NCBI RefSeq assembly: GCF_001612685.1
Contig: NZ_BDAY01000010.1
Location: 124,001 to 188,000 of the forward strand
Reading direction: 5' to 3'
Length of the DNA: 64,000 nt
Origin: Nocardia altamirensis NBRC 108246
Lineage (GTDB): Bacteria; Actinomycetota; Actinomycetes; Mycobacteriales; Mycobacteriaceae
Within the stretch, counting starts at the first letter, position 1. Each line of letters starts with the position of its first letter. The notes under the pieces are model-generated. The model made no database searches, was not told the DNA's origin, and saw nothing but the letters and a program-made list of their open reading frames with translations. The position numbers and the translations under genes are program-made. Shown here piece after piece: positions 37,714-46,939 of this stretch.

Positions 37714-38798
37714 GCGAGTTGCACGTTCGACAACTGGCAGCCGGATACCGGGGCACCGCGGTGCTACAGGCGGTGGATCTGCGGGTTCCCGCAGGCAGTC
37801 TCACCGCCGTGCTGGGTCCTTCCGGGTGCGGGAAGACCACACTGCTGCGAGCGGTGGCCGGATTCCTGCGTCCCACGGCCGGTGAGATTCAGGTCGGCGG
37901 ACGGGTGGTCGCGACCGCGACCACCGCGCTCCCTCCGGACCGCCGCAAAGTCACCATCGTTCCGCAGGAAGCTGCGTTGTTCCCCCACTTCACCGTGGCG
38001 GCGAACATCGGATACGGCTTGCCCGGCTGGACCCCAACGGCCCGCAAGCAGCGGAGCAGTCGAGTCGCCGAACTGTTGGAGGTTGTCGGCCTACGGGGGT
38101 ACGCCGACCGCAAGCCGCACGAGTTGTCCGGCGGACAACAGCAACGTGTCGCCCTGGCACGGGCTTTGGCGCCCGGTCCGGCGATCGTATTGCTCGACGA
38201 ACCGTTCTCCGCGCTGGACGCGGGACTGCGGAGCAAGGTCCGTGACCAGGTGCGTGAGATTCTGACCGAACTCGGTACCACCGCGGTGCTGGTCACCCAC
38301 GATCAGGACGAAGCACTGTCCATGGCGGATCAGATTGCGGTGCTGCGAGAAGGCCGCATAGCACAAGTCGGGCCGCCCGCCGAGATCTACAGCAAGCCGA
38401 TGGATGCGGAACTGGCCGGCTTCCTCGGCGACGCAGTGCTGCTGTCCGCTGTCGCCGAGGGACCGATGGCCCGCACCGCACTCGGCCCGGTGCCGCTCGC
38501 CCATCCCGCCAGCGGTATGGGCTCCTTGCTGGTCCGACCCGAGCAGTTGCGCCTGCGGCCCTTGCCCGCCGATCCCAACGGTCATGCGACCGCCACCGTG
38601 CGGCGAGTCAGCTTTTATGGACACGACTCCGTCGTACTGCTGCGTACCGACGAGGGAACCGATCTATTGGCCAGAGTCCCTTCGCCATTGATGGTCCGGG
38701 ACGGCGACGGGGTTGTCATCGAGGTGGCGGGCACTGCCGTGTTCTACCCGGATCTTGCTGTCGGCAACCGCGTCGTTCAGACGAACACCGCGAGGTGA
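37710..38798 (+). CDS. Ferric iron ABC transporter ATP-binding protein (FbpC type)
   Basis: A 362-residue ATPase with Walker A GPSGCGKTT, signature LSGGQQQRVALARALA, Walker B AIVLLDEPFSALDAGL and H-loop VTHDQDEALSMAD, followed by a TOBE-like C-terminal domain (about 270-355). It fits the FbpC/PotA group for Fe(III) or similar substrates. The gene looks intact and overlaps the truncated permease by ATGA. With the permease headless and the binding protein gone, it is probably without its transporter. Confidence 0.88.
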   Translation: MSELHVRQLAAGYRGTAVLQAVDLRVPAGSLTAVLGPSGCGKTTLLRAVAGFLRPTAGEIQVGGRVVATATTALPPDRRKVTIVPQEAALFPHFTVAANIGYGLPGWTPTARKQRSSRVAELLEVVGLRGYADRKPHELSGGQQQRVALARALAPGPAIVLLDEPFSALDAGLRSKVRDQVREILTELGTTAVLVTHDQDEALSMADQIAVLREGRIAQVGPPAEIYSKPMDAELAGFLGDAVLLSAVAEGPMARTALGPVPLAHPASGMGSLLVRPEQLRLRPLPADPNGHATATVRRVSFYGHDSVVLLRTDEGTDLLARVPSPLMVRDGDGVVIEVAGTAVFYPDLAVGNRVVQTNTAR

Positions 38799-38948
38799 GC
38801 GAGCCGCGAGGTTCGCATTCTCGAGAAAGACGAGCGGGATATCACGCCGGCCGACGCCTTCCTCGACTCGGCAGTCGCTCACCGCGGCCAATTGCGCTGG
38901 CGCACCACGATCGCCGATCATCGGCACCGCGTGCTCGAACCGTACTGA
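38799..38948 (+). pseudogene. C-terminal remnant of an unidentified protein
   Basis: Directly after the fbpC stop, and in the same frame, about 49 codons read EVRILEKDERDITPADAFLD, SAVAHRGQLRWRTTIADHRH and RVLEPY before TGA 38946. Composition is protein-like and GC3 is high, but there is no start codon or ribosome site. The parent family is not recognised. Its last 30 bp overlap the end of the NarI-like gene on the other strand. Confidence 0.5.
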
Positions 38949-39598
38949 GGGGTAGCTCGGCCCGAGACCAGTGCCTTGATCGCGCCGCAGATCGGACGTG
39001 CGAAGGTGCCGGCGAGGCGGGTATATGGCCAGATCGCGATGAGCAGCAACAGAAACACTGCTCGTGCCTGATAAAGGAAGGGAGCATGCGAAATCATGTC
39101 GGCATTCGGGTGAAACGTGAGCATTGATCGGATCCAGGTGAACAGTATTTCCGCGCTCCGATACCGGCCATCGGAGGAGTTCGGATCGAATCGGATGAGG
39201 ATTCTTGACAGCAGTGCGGCAGTCAGGACGGGAAAGGTGACGTGATCCAGTGGAGTGATCAGTGGCCCGGCCGTGGCAGTGATCAAATTCGGAATCAGCA
39301 GAATCGCAGCGCCGACGATCGCCGACGGGATGGCAAGGGCCTCGGCGATGGTGATGATGAGGTGAATGACGTTGTCCGGGTGAGAATCGTGACCCGACGC
39401 CGCGACGTCGGCGATCCGTGCCACGACGATCACACTTGCGGCGAGTCCGAAGACCGCCGACCCGAAGCGCTCGGCCCTACCTAGACCTGCTCCGCTGCTG
39501 TAGCAACGGAATCCGTCGTGCCGCTGCCGCCACAGGTGGCCGACGATGAAGGAGAGAAAAGCGCAGTAGGACAGGGCGATCCACATCTGTGACGGCAC
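38918..39598 (-). CDS. NarI-like membrane protein lacking heme ligands
   Basis: A 226-residue, five-helix protein resembling NarI, the cytochrome b subunit of respiratory nitrate reductase: MWIALSYCAFLSFIVGHLWR at the start, then TWIRSMLTFHPNADMISHAP and LLIAIWPYTRLAGTFARPIC. Compared with NarI as I remember it, all four heme-ligand histidines are replaced (PLFHFG to AVFGLA, VGHVG to VARIA, QLHV to QARA, RLVHVFSAP to RLAGTFARP). It should not carry the two b hemes. No narGHJ genes are nearby. It may be a decaying gene or a re-purposed membrane protein. Start is GTG 39598 or ATG 39586. Confidence 0.68.
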   Translation of the reverse strand: MPSQMWIALSYCAFLSFIVGHLWRQRHDGFRCYSSGAGLGRAERFGSAVFGLAASVIVVARIADVAASGHDSHPDNVIHLIITIAEALAIPSAIVGAAILLIPNLITATAGPLITPLDHVTFPVLTAALLSRILIRFDPNSSDGRYRSAEILFTWIRSMLTFHPNADMISHAPFLYQARAVFLLLLIAIWPYTRLAGTFARPICGAIKALVSGRATPQYGSSTRCR

Positions 39599-39770
39599 GG
39601 GGGTGCGCCTTTCCGATTCGGGCTACTGTGACGCGAGTCACTGTCGCAGGAATGCGAATCGCCAGCTAGGGACCAATGACCACTACTGGCCCGAACTGCG
39701 CGAAGTGCGCATCACAAACCGAATCGTCAGTCGTTTCCGTCGGTATTCGAGCTGATCTCCAATAATGGAA

Positions 39771-39806
39771 GAGGCCCCGCTCCGGATGTCTCCTGCGCGG
39801 GGCCTC
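39771..39806 (-). terminator. Terminator of glcB
   Basis: A perfect 10-bp stem (GAGGCCCCGC / GCGGGGCCTC) with a 16-base loop, about 50 bp after the glcB stop on the minus strand. Confidence 0.75.
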
Positions 39807-39854
39807 GAGCCGAAAAAGCTGCTAGGCGCTACCTTTCAAGCACTGAACAGCACT

Positions 39855-42032
39855 CTACTTGCAGGCCGCCTTGGCTTCACGCCGACGCCGATGCAGAATC
39901 GGCTCGGTGTAGCCGTTCGGCTGCTTGGCGCCTTCCAGAATCAGCTCCTTGGCCGCCTGGAACGCGATGCTGCCCGCGAAATCCGGCGCCATCGGCCGGT
40001 AGTTCGCATCGCCCGAGTTCTGCCGATCCACCACCGGCGCCATGCGCTCCAGGCTGGCCACCACCTCGTCGGCGCTGACAATGCCGTGGCGCAGCCAGTT
40101 GGCCATCAGCTGGCTCGAAATGCGCAGGGTGGCACGGTCTTCCATGAGCGCGACATCCTCGATGTCGGGCACCTTGGAGCAGCCGACACCGTGGTCGATC
40201 CAGCGCACCACGTAGCCGAGGATGGACTGCGAGTTGTTGTCCAGCTCCTGCTGCTTCTCCTCGGCCGACCAGTTCGGCGCCTGCGCCAGCGGGATCTCCA
40301 GGATCTGGTCGACGGTCGCCCGGCGGCCACCCTTGACGATCTCGCGCTGCCGGTCGAGCACGTTCACCTGGTGGTAGTGGGTGGCGTGCAGCGTGGCCGC
40401 GGTCGGCGACGGCACCCACGCGGTGTTGGCGCCCGCCTTCGGATGGCCGATCTTCTGCACGAGCATGTCGGCCATCAGGTCCGGCATCGCCCACATGCCC
40501 TTGCCGATCTGCGCCTTGCCGGGCAGTCCGGTCGCCAGGCCGGTGTCGACGTTCCAGTCCTCGTAGGACTTGATCCACTGCTGAGCCTTCATGTCGGCCT
40601 TGCGGACCATCGGCCCGGCTTCCATGGAGGTGTGGATTTCGTCGCCGGTGCGGTCGAGGAAGCCGGTGTTGATGAACACGACGCGCTCGGCGGCGGCCTG
40701 GATACAGGCTTTGAGGTTGACCGTGGTGCGGCGCTCCTCGTCCATGATGCCGACCTTGAGGGTGTTGCGCGGGACGCCGATGACGTCCTCGATCCGGCCG
40801 AACAGCTCGGCCGCGAAGGCGACCTCGTCGGGTCCGTGCATCTTCGGCTTGACGATGTAGACCGAGCCGGTGCGGCTGTTCTTCAGTTCGGTGTCCTCGC
40901 GCAGCGAGTGCGTCGCGATGAGCGAGGTGACCAGGCCGTCCAGGATGCCTTCCGGCACCTCGTTGCCGTCCTTGTCGATGATCGCGTCGCTGGTCATCAG
41001 GTGCCCGACGTTGCGCACGAACAGCAGCGAACGACCGTGCAGCACAAGCTCACTGCCGTCGAGCGCGGTGTAGACGCGGTCGGGGTTCATGGTGCGGGTG
41101 AAGGACTTCTCGCCCTTGGTCACCTTCTCGGCGAGGTCGCCCTTCATCAGGCCGAGCCAGTTGTGGTAGCAGAGCACCTTGTCCTCGGCGTCCACCGCCG
41201 CGACCGAGTCCTCGAAGTCCATGATCGTGGTGACCGCGGATTCGAGCACCAGATCCTTGACGCCCGCGGTGTCGGTGCTGCCGACCGGCGAGCTCGGGTC
41301 GATCTGGATCTCGATGTGCAATCCGTTGTGCTTCAACAACACCGAGGTCGGTGCGGCCGGGTCGCCGAGGTAGCCGACGAGCTGCCCCGGATCGGCGAGG
41401 CCGATCTCGGTGCCGTCTTCGAGGCCGACCTCGAGCTCACCGTCGACGATCGTGTACGACGTGGAACCGATGTGCGAACCGGTGATCAGCGTCGCGGCGT
41501 CGTCGAGGAAGTTGCGGGCCCACTCGATGACCTTGTCACCACGAACCTTGTTGTAGCCCTTGCCTTTTTCCGCTCCGTTGGCCTCGGAGATGGCGTCGGT
41601 GCCGTAGAGCGCGTCGTACAGCGAGCCCCAGCGCGCGTTCGCGGCGTTGATCGCGAAGCGGGCGTTCATCACCGGCACCACGAGCTGCGGCCCTGCGGTG
41701 GTCGCGATTTCGGCGTCCACGTGCTCGGTGCTGATCTGGAAATCGGCGGGCTCGGGGCGCAGGTAACCGATCTCGGTCAGGAAGCTCTTGTAGGCGGCCT
41801 TGTCGTAGTTCGCGCCGGGGTGCTCGGCGTGCCAGGCGTCGACCTTGCCCTGGATCTCGTCGCGTTCGGCGAGCAGCGCGCGGTTGCGCGGCGCGAGATC
41901 GTTGATGACCTGCTCGGCACCGGCCCAGAACGCGGCGGAATCTACGCCGGTTCCGGGGAGCGCCTCGTTCTCGATGAACTCATGGAGAACGCTGGCCACC
42001 TGAAGCCCGCCGACCTGAATCCGCTCTGTCAT
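39855..42032 (-). CDS. glcB: Malate synthase G
   Basis: A 725-residue single-chain malate synthase, condensing glyoxylate and acetyl-CoA to malate in the glyoxylate shunt. Recognisable sites are [38 protein letters not shown] (metal-binding acidic region), [15 protein letters not shown]-like [16 protein letters not shown], and [20 protein letters not shown] with [16 protein letters not shown]. The length equals that of the mycobacterial enzyme. In this window it lies opposite to the strand expected from the M. tuberculosis order, suggesting a local inversion. A long open frame on the other strand is only its shadow. Confidence 0.97.
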   Translation of the reverse strand: MTERIQVGGLQVASVLHEFIENEALPGTGVDSAAFWAGAEQVINDLAPRNRALLAERDEIQGKVDAWHAEHPGANYDKAAYKSFLTEIGYLRPEPADFQISTEHVDAEIATTAGPQLVVPVMNARFAINAANARWGSLYDALYGTDAISEANGAEKGKGYNKVRGDKVIEWARNFLDDAATLITGSHIGSTSYTIVDGELEVGLEDGTEIGLADPGQLVGYLGDPAAPTSVLLKHNGLHIEIQIDPSSPVGSTDTAGVKDLVLESAVTTIMDFEDSVAAVDAEDKVLCYHNWLGLMKGDLAEKVTKGEKSFTRTMNPDRVYTALDGSELVLHGRSLLFVRNVGHLMTSDAIIDKDGNEVPEGILDGLVTSLIATHSLREDTELKNSRTGSVYIVKPKMHGPDEVAFAAELFGRIEDVIGVPRNTLKVGIMDEERRTTVNLKACIQAAAERVVFINTGFLDRTGDEIHTSMEAGPMVRKADMKAQQWIKSYEDWNVDTGLATGLPGKAQIGKGMWAMPDLMADMLVQKIGHPKAGANTAWVPSPTAATLHATHYHQVNVLDRQREIVKGGRRATVDQILEIPLAQAPNWSAEEKQQELDNNSQSILGYVVRWIDHGVGCSKVPDIEDVALMEDRATLRISSQLMANWLRHGIVSADEVVASLERMAPVVDRQNSGDANYRPMAPDFAGSIAFQAAKELILEGAKQPNGYTEPILHRRRREAKAACK

Positions 42033-42238
42033 CTACTGCCTCACTTCTGAGAAAGCCGGGTGGGAAAGACGCATCCATGTTACCGGTGGGTAGTGATACC
42101 ACCCTGTACCGGGTCGAAACGCCGCGTCTCACCGTTTCATTCCGCCGCGCCGATCGTGAGGAGGTCGATCAGTCGGCGCGTCACATCGTGTCGGCGGTCG
42201 GCCGGACAACGCGCTTGATTGTAGAGCGGCAGGCATTT

Positions 42239-42258
42239 AATGTACTGATCGGAACATT
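42239..42258. promoter_or_regulatory. Candidate TetR operator of the SDR/ADH operon
   Basis: AATGTACTGATCGGAACATT is a 20-bp palindrome with 16 of 20 symmetric positions, 21 bp before the SDR start. The TetR regulator encoded third in the operon is the likely ligand. Confidence 0.58.
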
Positions 42259-42279
42259 TTCTGACCTGCGGGAGTGTAT

Positions 42280-43074
42280 GTGTCGGTCACAGACAGCGGT
42301 GCCCTCACCACCAGCAATGCCCTCATAGCCAGCGGCGCCCTCACCGACAAGGTCGTCGTGGTGACCGGCGGCAGCCGAGGGCTCGGCAAGGACATGGTGC
42401 GCGCGTTCGCCGCGGCAGGCGCGGACGTGGTGATCGCCAGCCGCAAGCTCGACAGCTGCACCGAACTCGCCGACGAGGTCGAGCACACGCACGGCCGCCG
42501 CGCACTCCCGGTGGCCTGCAATGTCAGCGACTGGGCCCAGTGCGACGCACTCGTCGACACCGTGTACGCCGAGTTCGGCCGCGTCGACGTCCTGGTCAAC
42601 AACGCAGGCCTCTCACCGCTCTACCCGAGCCTGGATCAGGTGACGGAGGCGCTGTTCGACAAGGTGATCGGGGTGAATCTCAAAGGGCCGTTCCGACTTT
42701 CGTCACTGATCGGCACCAGGATGGCGGCCGGTGACGGCGGCTCGATCATCAACATCTCCTCGATCGAGGCGACCCGTCCCGCGCCGTTCGCGCTGCCGTA
42801 CGCGGCAGCGAAGGCCGGATTGAACACGCTCACTGTCGGTCTCGCGCAAAGCTTCGGACCGACGGTGCGCGTCAACACCATTCAATGCGGCGCGTTCGCC
42901 ACCGACATCGCCAAGGCGTGGCCCGACGAGATGCGCAAGCAACTCGCCACCCTCAACGCCCTCGGCCGAGTCGGCGAACCGCACGAAATCGTCGGCGCCG
43001 CACTGTTCTTCGCGACCGACGCGTCGGCGTTCTGCACCGGCGCCACCCTCGCACTGGACGGCGGCTGGCGATGA
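42280..43074 (+). CDS. Short-chain dehydrogenase/reductase
   Basis: A 264-residue classical SDR. The cofactor motif is TGGSRGLG, the structural motif is NNAG, and the catalytic set is Ser in ISSIEAT with YAAAK. The end GRVGEPHEIVGAALFFATDA and FCTGATLALDGGW is standard. GTG 42280 is favoured because GGGAG lies 5 bases upstream. It is first gene of an operon with a zinc alcohol dehydrogenase, a TetR regulator and an acyl-CoA dehydrogenase, suggesting degradation of a hydroxylated lipid or steroid-like compound. It overlaps the next gene by 4 bp. Confidence 0.92.
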   Translation: MSVTDSGALTTSNALIASGALTDKVVVVTGGSRGLGKDMVRAFAAAGADVVIASRKLDSCTELADEVEHTHGRRALPVACNVSDWAQCDALVDTVYAEFGRVDVLVNNAGLSPLYPSLDQVTEALFDKVIGVNLKGPFRLSSLIGTRMAAGDGGSIINISSIEATRPAPFALPYAAAKAGLNTLTVGLAQSFGPTVRVNTIQCGAFATDIAKAWPDEMRKQLATLNALGRVGEPHEIVGAALFFATDASAFCTGATLALDGGWR

Positions 43075-44120
43075 AAGCACTCACTTACGAAGGTCAACGC
43101 CAGATTTCGTACTCCGACGTGCCAGACCCGACAGTGACCGCGCCGGACAGCGCGATCATCCGGGTCACCGCGACCGGCATCTGCGGCAGCGATCTGCACA
43201 TCTACAGCGGCCACGGCTTCACCGACCGCACCGGCTACAGCGTCGGCCACGAAGCCGTCGGCGAGATCGTCGAAGTCGGCCCCGCGGTGCGCCGCTACGC
43301 GATCGGCGACCGGGTGCTGGTCGCCGCGTCGGCGGGCTGCGACCGCTGCGCACGCTGCCGGGTCGGCGTGGTCGCGGCCTGCGAACGCACGCCGCTCCCG
43401 ATCGACGCCTGCTACGGCCTCGGCGGCGCACTACCCGGCGGCCAAGCCCAGCTACTCGCCGTCCCGCACGCCGACGGCAACCTGATCGCGCTGCCCGACG
43501 AGATCAGCGACGCGGCCGCGGTGGTCCTCACCGACAACGCGCCGACCGCCTGGTACGGCGCCCGCCGCGCCCGCATCGCGCCCGGCGAGACCGTGGTGGT
43601 GATCGGGCTCGGCCCGGTCGGGCTGATGGCGGTCCAGTCGGCGTTCGCGATGGGCGCGGCCCGCGTCCTCGGCGTCGACCTGATCGCCGAGCGCCGCAAA
43701 CAGGCCGCCGAGCTCGGCGCGGAACCGGTCGAGGGCGACGACCCGAAGCTCGCGATCCGCGAACTACTCGGCGGCGGCGCGGATGTCGCGATCGAGGCGG
43801 TCGGCGCCGACGCCACCATCAAGCTGGCGATCAGCGCGGTCGGCCACCGCGGCCGGGTCAGCGTCATCGGCGTCAGCCAGAACCGGGCCTATCCTTTCCA
43901 CATGCCACTGGCGCAGGTCAAGGAGCTCGAGTTCCATATCGGCCTCTGCTCGATCCAGTACGAACTGCCCGCATTGCTGCGCCTGACCGCGGCCGGGCGG
44001 CTCCGGCCGGAGGCGGTGGTCACCCACCGGCTGCCGATGTCGGACGGCCCGCACGCCTATCAGCTGTTCGCCGAGCGCGCGGACGGCGTGGGCAAGGTCG
44101 TGCTGGACCCGGGCCGATGA
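43071..44120 (+). CDS. Zinc-dependent medium-chain alcohol dehydrogenase
   Basis: A 349-residue MDR protein. The catalytic zinc site is ATGICGSDLH and the GHEAVGE motif; the structural zinc cysteines are CDRCARCRVGVVAAC. The cofactor motif is GLGPVGLMAVQ followed by Asp (VLGVDLIAERR), indicating NAD preference. ATG 43071 overlaps the SDR stop. Its stop overlaps the tetR start by ATGA, so the three genes are tightly coupled. Confidence 0.92.
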   Translation: MKALTYEGQRQISYSDVPDPTVTAPDSAIIRVTATGICGSDLHIYSGHGFTDRTGYSVGHEAVGEIVEVGPAVRRYAIGDRVLVAASAGCDRCARCRVGVVAACERTPLPIDACYGLGGALPGGQAQLLAVPHADGNLIALPDEISDAAAVVLTDNAPTAWYGARRARIAPGETVVVIGLGPVGLMAVQSAFAMGAARVLGVDLIAERRKQAAELGAEPVEGDDPKLAIRELLGGGADVAIEAVGADATIKLAISAVGHRGRVSVIGVSQNRAYPFHMPLAQVKELEFHIGLCSIQYELPALLRLTAAGRLRPEAVVTHRLPMSDGPHAYQLFAERADGVGKVVLDPGR

Positions 44121-44755
44121 ACGCCCCCGCGCGCAGGCGCGGCCGCCCGCCCGCGACCGAGTCGACGGCGGGCGACACCCGGGCGCGCATCATGCGCGCC
44201 GCACGGGACCTGTTCGCGGAGAAGGGTTTCCACGGCACCGGCGTGGCGGAGATCGGCGACCGGGCTGACGTGCAGCGCGGCGCGCTGTACTACCACATCG
44301 GCTCCAAGGAGGAACTGCTCTGGCAGATCCTGCACGACTACATCCAGCTGATCCTGGTCGACGCCGAACGGATCGTGGCAGCCGACGACGATCCGATCAC
44401 CAAGCTGCGCAGCCTGATCCACAGCTACGTCGGCTTGATCATCGAGCACCGCCGCGAGGTCGCGATCCAGCTGCGTGATGTCACCGCGCTCACCGGCGAG
44501 CGCGGCGCGCAGCTGCAGGAGCTGCGCGACCAGGTGCAGCACCGCTGGCAGCGGGTGATCGACGACGGCCACGCGGCCGGGCTGCTGCGCACCGACGATC
44601 ACGTCATCACCAACAGCGTGCTCGGCATGCTCAATTCGGTGACCCTCTGGTACCGCCCGCACGGCGAGCACTCCCCCGCCGAGATCGCCGACCTTCTCGC
44701 GACCACGTTCCTCGACGGCGTGGCGACCACGACCGACACTCACACGAAAGGCTGA
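44117..44755 (+). CDS. TetR-family regulator
   Basis: A 212-residue regulator with an N-terminal TetR helix-turn-helix (RIMRAARDLFAEKGFHGTGV, EIGDRADVQRGALYYHIGSK) and a C-terminal ligand domain with a TetR_C-like segment. It is inside a catabolic operon, overlapping the ADH gene and 2 bp before an acyl-CoA dehydrogenase gene, and probably represses it from the palindrome at 42239. A CoA-thioester inducer is plausible, by analogy with other fatty-acid and sterol TetR proteins. Confidence 0.9.
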   Translation: MNAPARRRGRPPATESTAGDTRARIMRAARDLFAEKGFHGTGVAEIGDRADVQRGALYYHIGSKEELLWQILHDYIQLILVDAERIVAADDDPITKLRSLIHSYVGLIIEHRREVAIQLRDVTALTGERGAQLQELRDQVQHRWQRVIDDGHAAGLLRTDDHVITNSVLGMLNSVTLWYRPHGEHSPAEIADLLATTFLDGVATTTDTHTKG

Positions 44756-44757
44756 TC

Positions 44758-46047
44758 ATGGCTTGGGATTTCGAGACCGACCCGGAGTTTCAGAAGAAAC
44801 TGGACTGGGCAGCGGAATTCGTCCGCACCGAGGTCGAGCCGATGGACCTGCTGTACCCGAACCCCTACGACCGCACCGACGCCGAGGCCATGGCGCTGAT
44901 GCGCCCGCTCAAGGAGCAGGTGAAGGAACAGGGACTGTGGGCCTGCCACCTCGGTCCCGAGCTCGGCGGGCAAGGCTACGGGCAGATGAAACTGGCCCTG
45001 CTCAACGAGGTGCTCGGCACGTCGGTCTGGGCGCCGTCGGTGTTCGGTTGCCAGGCACCGGATTCCGGCAACGCCGAGATCCTCGCGCACTACGGCACCC
45101 CGGAGCAGAAGGCGAAGTACCTCGCGCCGCTGCTGGCCGGTGAGATCGGATCCTGTTACGTGATGACCGAGCCCACCGGCGGCTCGGACCCGACGACGTT
45201 CCAGACCCGCGCGGTCCGCGACGGCGACCACTGGGTGATCAACGGCGAGAAGTGGTTCAACTCCAACGCGCAGTTCGCCAGCTTCCACATCGTCATGGTG
45301 GTCACCAACCCCGATGTCAGCCCCTACCAGGGCATGTCGATGTTCATCGTGCCCGCCGACACCCCCGGCCTGGAGATCGTCAAGAACTTCCACGTGCACG
45401 GCTTCAGCGAGCACGAGGGCCACCTGCGCTTCACCGATGTCCGGGTCCCCGCCGACCACCTGCTCGGCGCCGAGGGCCAGGGCTTCATCGTGGCGCAGAC
45501 CAGGCTCGGCGGCGGCCGCGTGCACCATGCGATGCGCACGGTCGCGTTGGTGCGCAAGGCCTTCGACATGATGGCCGAACGCGCCGTCTCCCGCCCGATG
45601 CGCAAGGGCCCGCTCGCGGGCCTGCAGATGACCCAGGAGCGGATCGCGGACAGCTGGATCGAGATGGAGCAGTTCCGGCTGCTCGTGCTGCGCACCGCAT
45701 GGCGCATCGACAAGGAACAGGACTACCTCAAGGTGCGCAAGGACATTGCCGCCATCAAGGTGGCCATGCCGAAGGTGATGCACGACATCGCCCAGCGCGC
45801 ACTGCACCTGCACGGCGCCATCGGCGTCAGCACCGACCTGCCGTTCGTGGACATGATGAACTACGCCGAGGTGATGGCGATCGCCGACGGCCCCACCGAG
45901 GTGCACAAGATCACCCTCGCCAAAGAGGTCCTGAAGGACTACGCCCCTGGCGATCCCGTGTACCCGAGCGGCTACCGGCCCGCACTGCGCGAGAAGGCCC
46001 GCGAGCTGGTCGCGCAGCGCCTCGAGCACGTCGTCGGCAACCTGTAG
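44758..46047 (+). CDS. Acyl-CoA dehydrogenase
   Basis: A 429-residue FAD-dependent acyl-CoA dehydrogenase. Motifs: CYVMTEPTGGSDPTTFQTRA (FAD/substrate), VINGEKWFNSNAQFASFHIV, and RALHLHGAIGVSTDLPFVDM with EVMAIADGPTEVHK at the end. The length (429) is that of the larger FadE type. It is the last gene of the SDR/ADH/TetR operon, expected to desaturate the acyl-CoA formed by the two dehydrogenases. Confidence 0.94.
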   Translation: MAWDFETDPEFQKKLDWAAEFVRTEVEPMDLLYPNPYDRTDAEAMALMRPLKEQVKEQGLWACHLGPELGGQGYGQMKLALLNEVLGTSVWAPSVFGCQAPDSGNAEILAHYGTPEQKAKYLAPLLAGEIGSCYVMTEPTGGSDPTTFQTRAVRDGDHWVINGEKWFNSNAQFASFHIVMVVTNPDVSPYQGMSMFIVPADTPGLEIVKNFHVHGFSEHEGHLRFTDVRVPADHLLGAEGQGFIVAQTRLGGGRVHHAMRTVALVRKAFDMMAERAVSRPMRKGPLAGLQMTQERIADSWIEMEQFRLLVLRTAWRIDKEQDYLKVRKDIAAIKVAMPKVMHDIAQRALHLHGAIGVSTDLPFVDMMNYAEVMAIADGPTEVHKITLAKEVLKDYAPGDPVYPSGYRPALREKARELVAQRLEHVVGNL

Positions 46048-46158
46048 CAGGCAACCCGGAGTCGGCACCACCGCATCGATGCCGACTCCGGCCGCAGGGC
46101 TGCCCCGCCAGCGCATCGGCACGGTGGCCGCCGCAGGGCGACCGCGCCGAACCTCGGA

Positions 46159-46848
46159 TCACGAAGCGCGACTGGCAAAATCGACAGGCTGCGGTTCGGC
46201 ATAGGGCGCCATCGGGCTCAACTGGAGCACCGACGGCATCCGCCGAGTCAGCGCGGTCGGCCCGGTGAACAGCAACCGTCCCGTCCGAATCGCCTGTGCC
46301 GCAGACAATCTGCCGAGCCACACCTGATACAGCGAGGCAACGTCGGACGTGATGATCACGTCCACCGGATACCCGGGATCGGCGTCACACACCGACGGCG
46401 TTCCCGCCTCGATCACGATCCAGAACCGGTGCGCCACATCGGCGAACCGCACCGCGAACACCTGCCGCCGCCCCGGAAACGCCGACGTGTCCATCCGCGT
46501 GTGCATCCACCACACCAGCACCGCCGGATCGAGCTCCGCCGGCCGCGGATCGCCGAAGGTCCACCGCGAACCCCATTCGCCGAGACCGAACAGAATCGGC
46601 TTCAGCTCCAGACCCGCCTCGGTGAGCAGATAGTCCGAGCCGACCTTGTCCACCAATCCGGCCCGCTCGAACTGACGTAACCGCTTGGCAAGCAGGCTGC
46701 GGGACAGCCCGGGCAGCCCACGCGCGAGATCGTTGAAGCGGGTGCTGCCGACCAGCAGGTCGCGCAGGATCAGCAGCGACCAGCGCTCGCCGAGCACATC
46801 GAGCGCCCGGGAAATGGGACAGTACTGGCCGTAACCGGGTGTCGTCAT
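46159..46848 (-). CDS. HxlR-family regulator with SCP2-like C-terminal domain
   Basis: A 229-residue protein: HxlR winged helix at residues 1-105 (YCPISRALDVLGERWSLLIL, FNDLARGLPGLSRSLLAKRL) and a C-terminal domain (about 120-220) resembling sterol-carrier-like ligand modules (VDVIITSDVASLYQVWLGRL, AIRTGRLLFTGP). The fused lipid-binding-like domain suggests it senses a fatty acyl or sterol compound. It is divergent from an acyl-CoA dehydrogenase gene; the region between has four regularly spaced half-sites. Confidence 0.88.
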   Translation of the reverse strand: MTTPGYGQYCPISRALDVLGERWSLLILRDLLVGSTRFNDLARGLPGLSRSLLAKRLRQFERAGLVDKVGSDYLLTEAGLELKPILFGLGEWGSRWTFGDPRPAELDPAVLVWWMHTRMDTSAFPGRRQVFAVRFADVAHRFWIVIEAGTPSVCDADPGYPVDVIITSDVASLYQVWLGRLSAAQAIRTGRLLFTGPTALTRRMPSVLQLSPMAPYAEPQPVDFASRAS

Positions 46849-46866
46849 GGGTCACCTCACGATCGG

Positions 46867-46905
46867 GGTCCAGATGCTGGACCGGCAGGGTCCACTTTCT
46901 GGACT
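46867..46905. promoter_or_regulatory. Four-half-site operator array
   Basis: Half-sites GGTCCA, TGGACC, GGTCCA and TGGACT start at 46867, 46878, 46889 and 46900, all separated by 5-bp spacers. The 11-bp period puts them on one face of the DNA, giving three overlapping palindromes. It lies between the HxlR gene and the acyl-CoA dehydrogenase and would suit cooperative binding of two dimers. Confidence 0.75.
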
Positions 46906-46939
46906 ATTCGGTTATCGCGCGCGTTCTTACCTTCGAAAC

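Noticed and set aside
39765-42050. 761-codon open frame on the plus strand across malate synthase G
   Set aside because: It is the shadow of glcB: Val/Asp/His/Arg-rich with no domain, while the minus strand encodes a full-length malate synthase.
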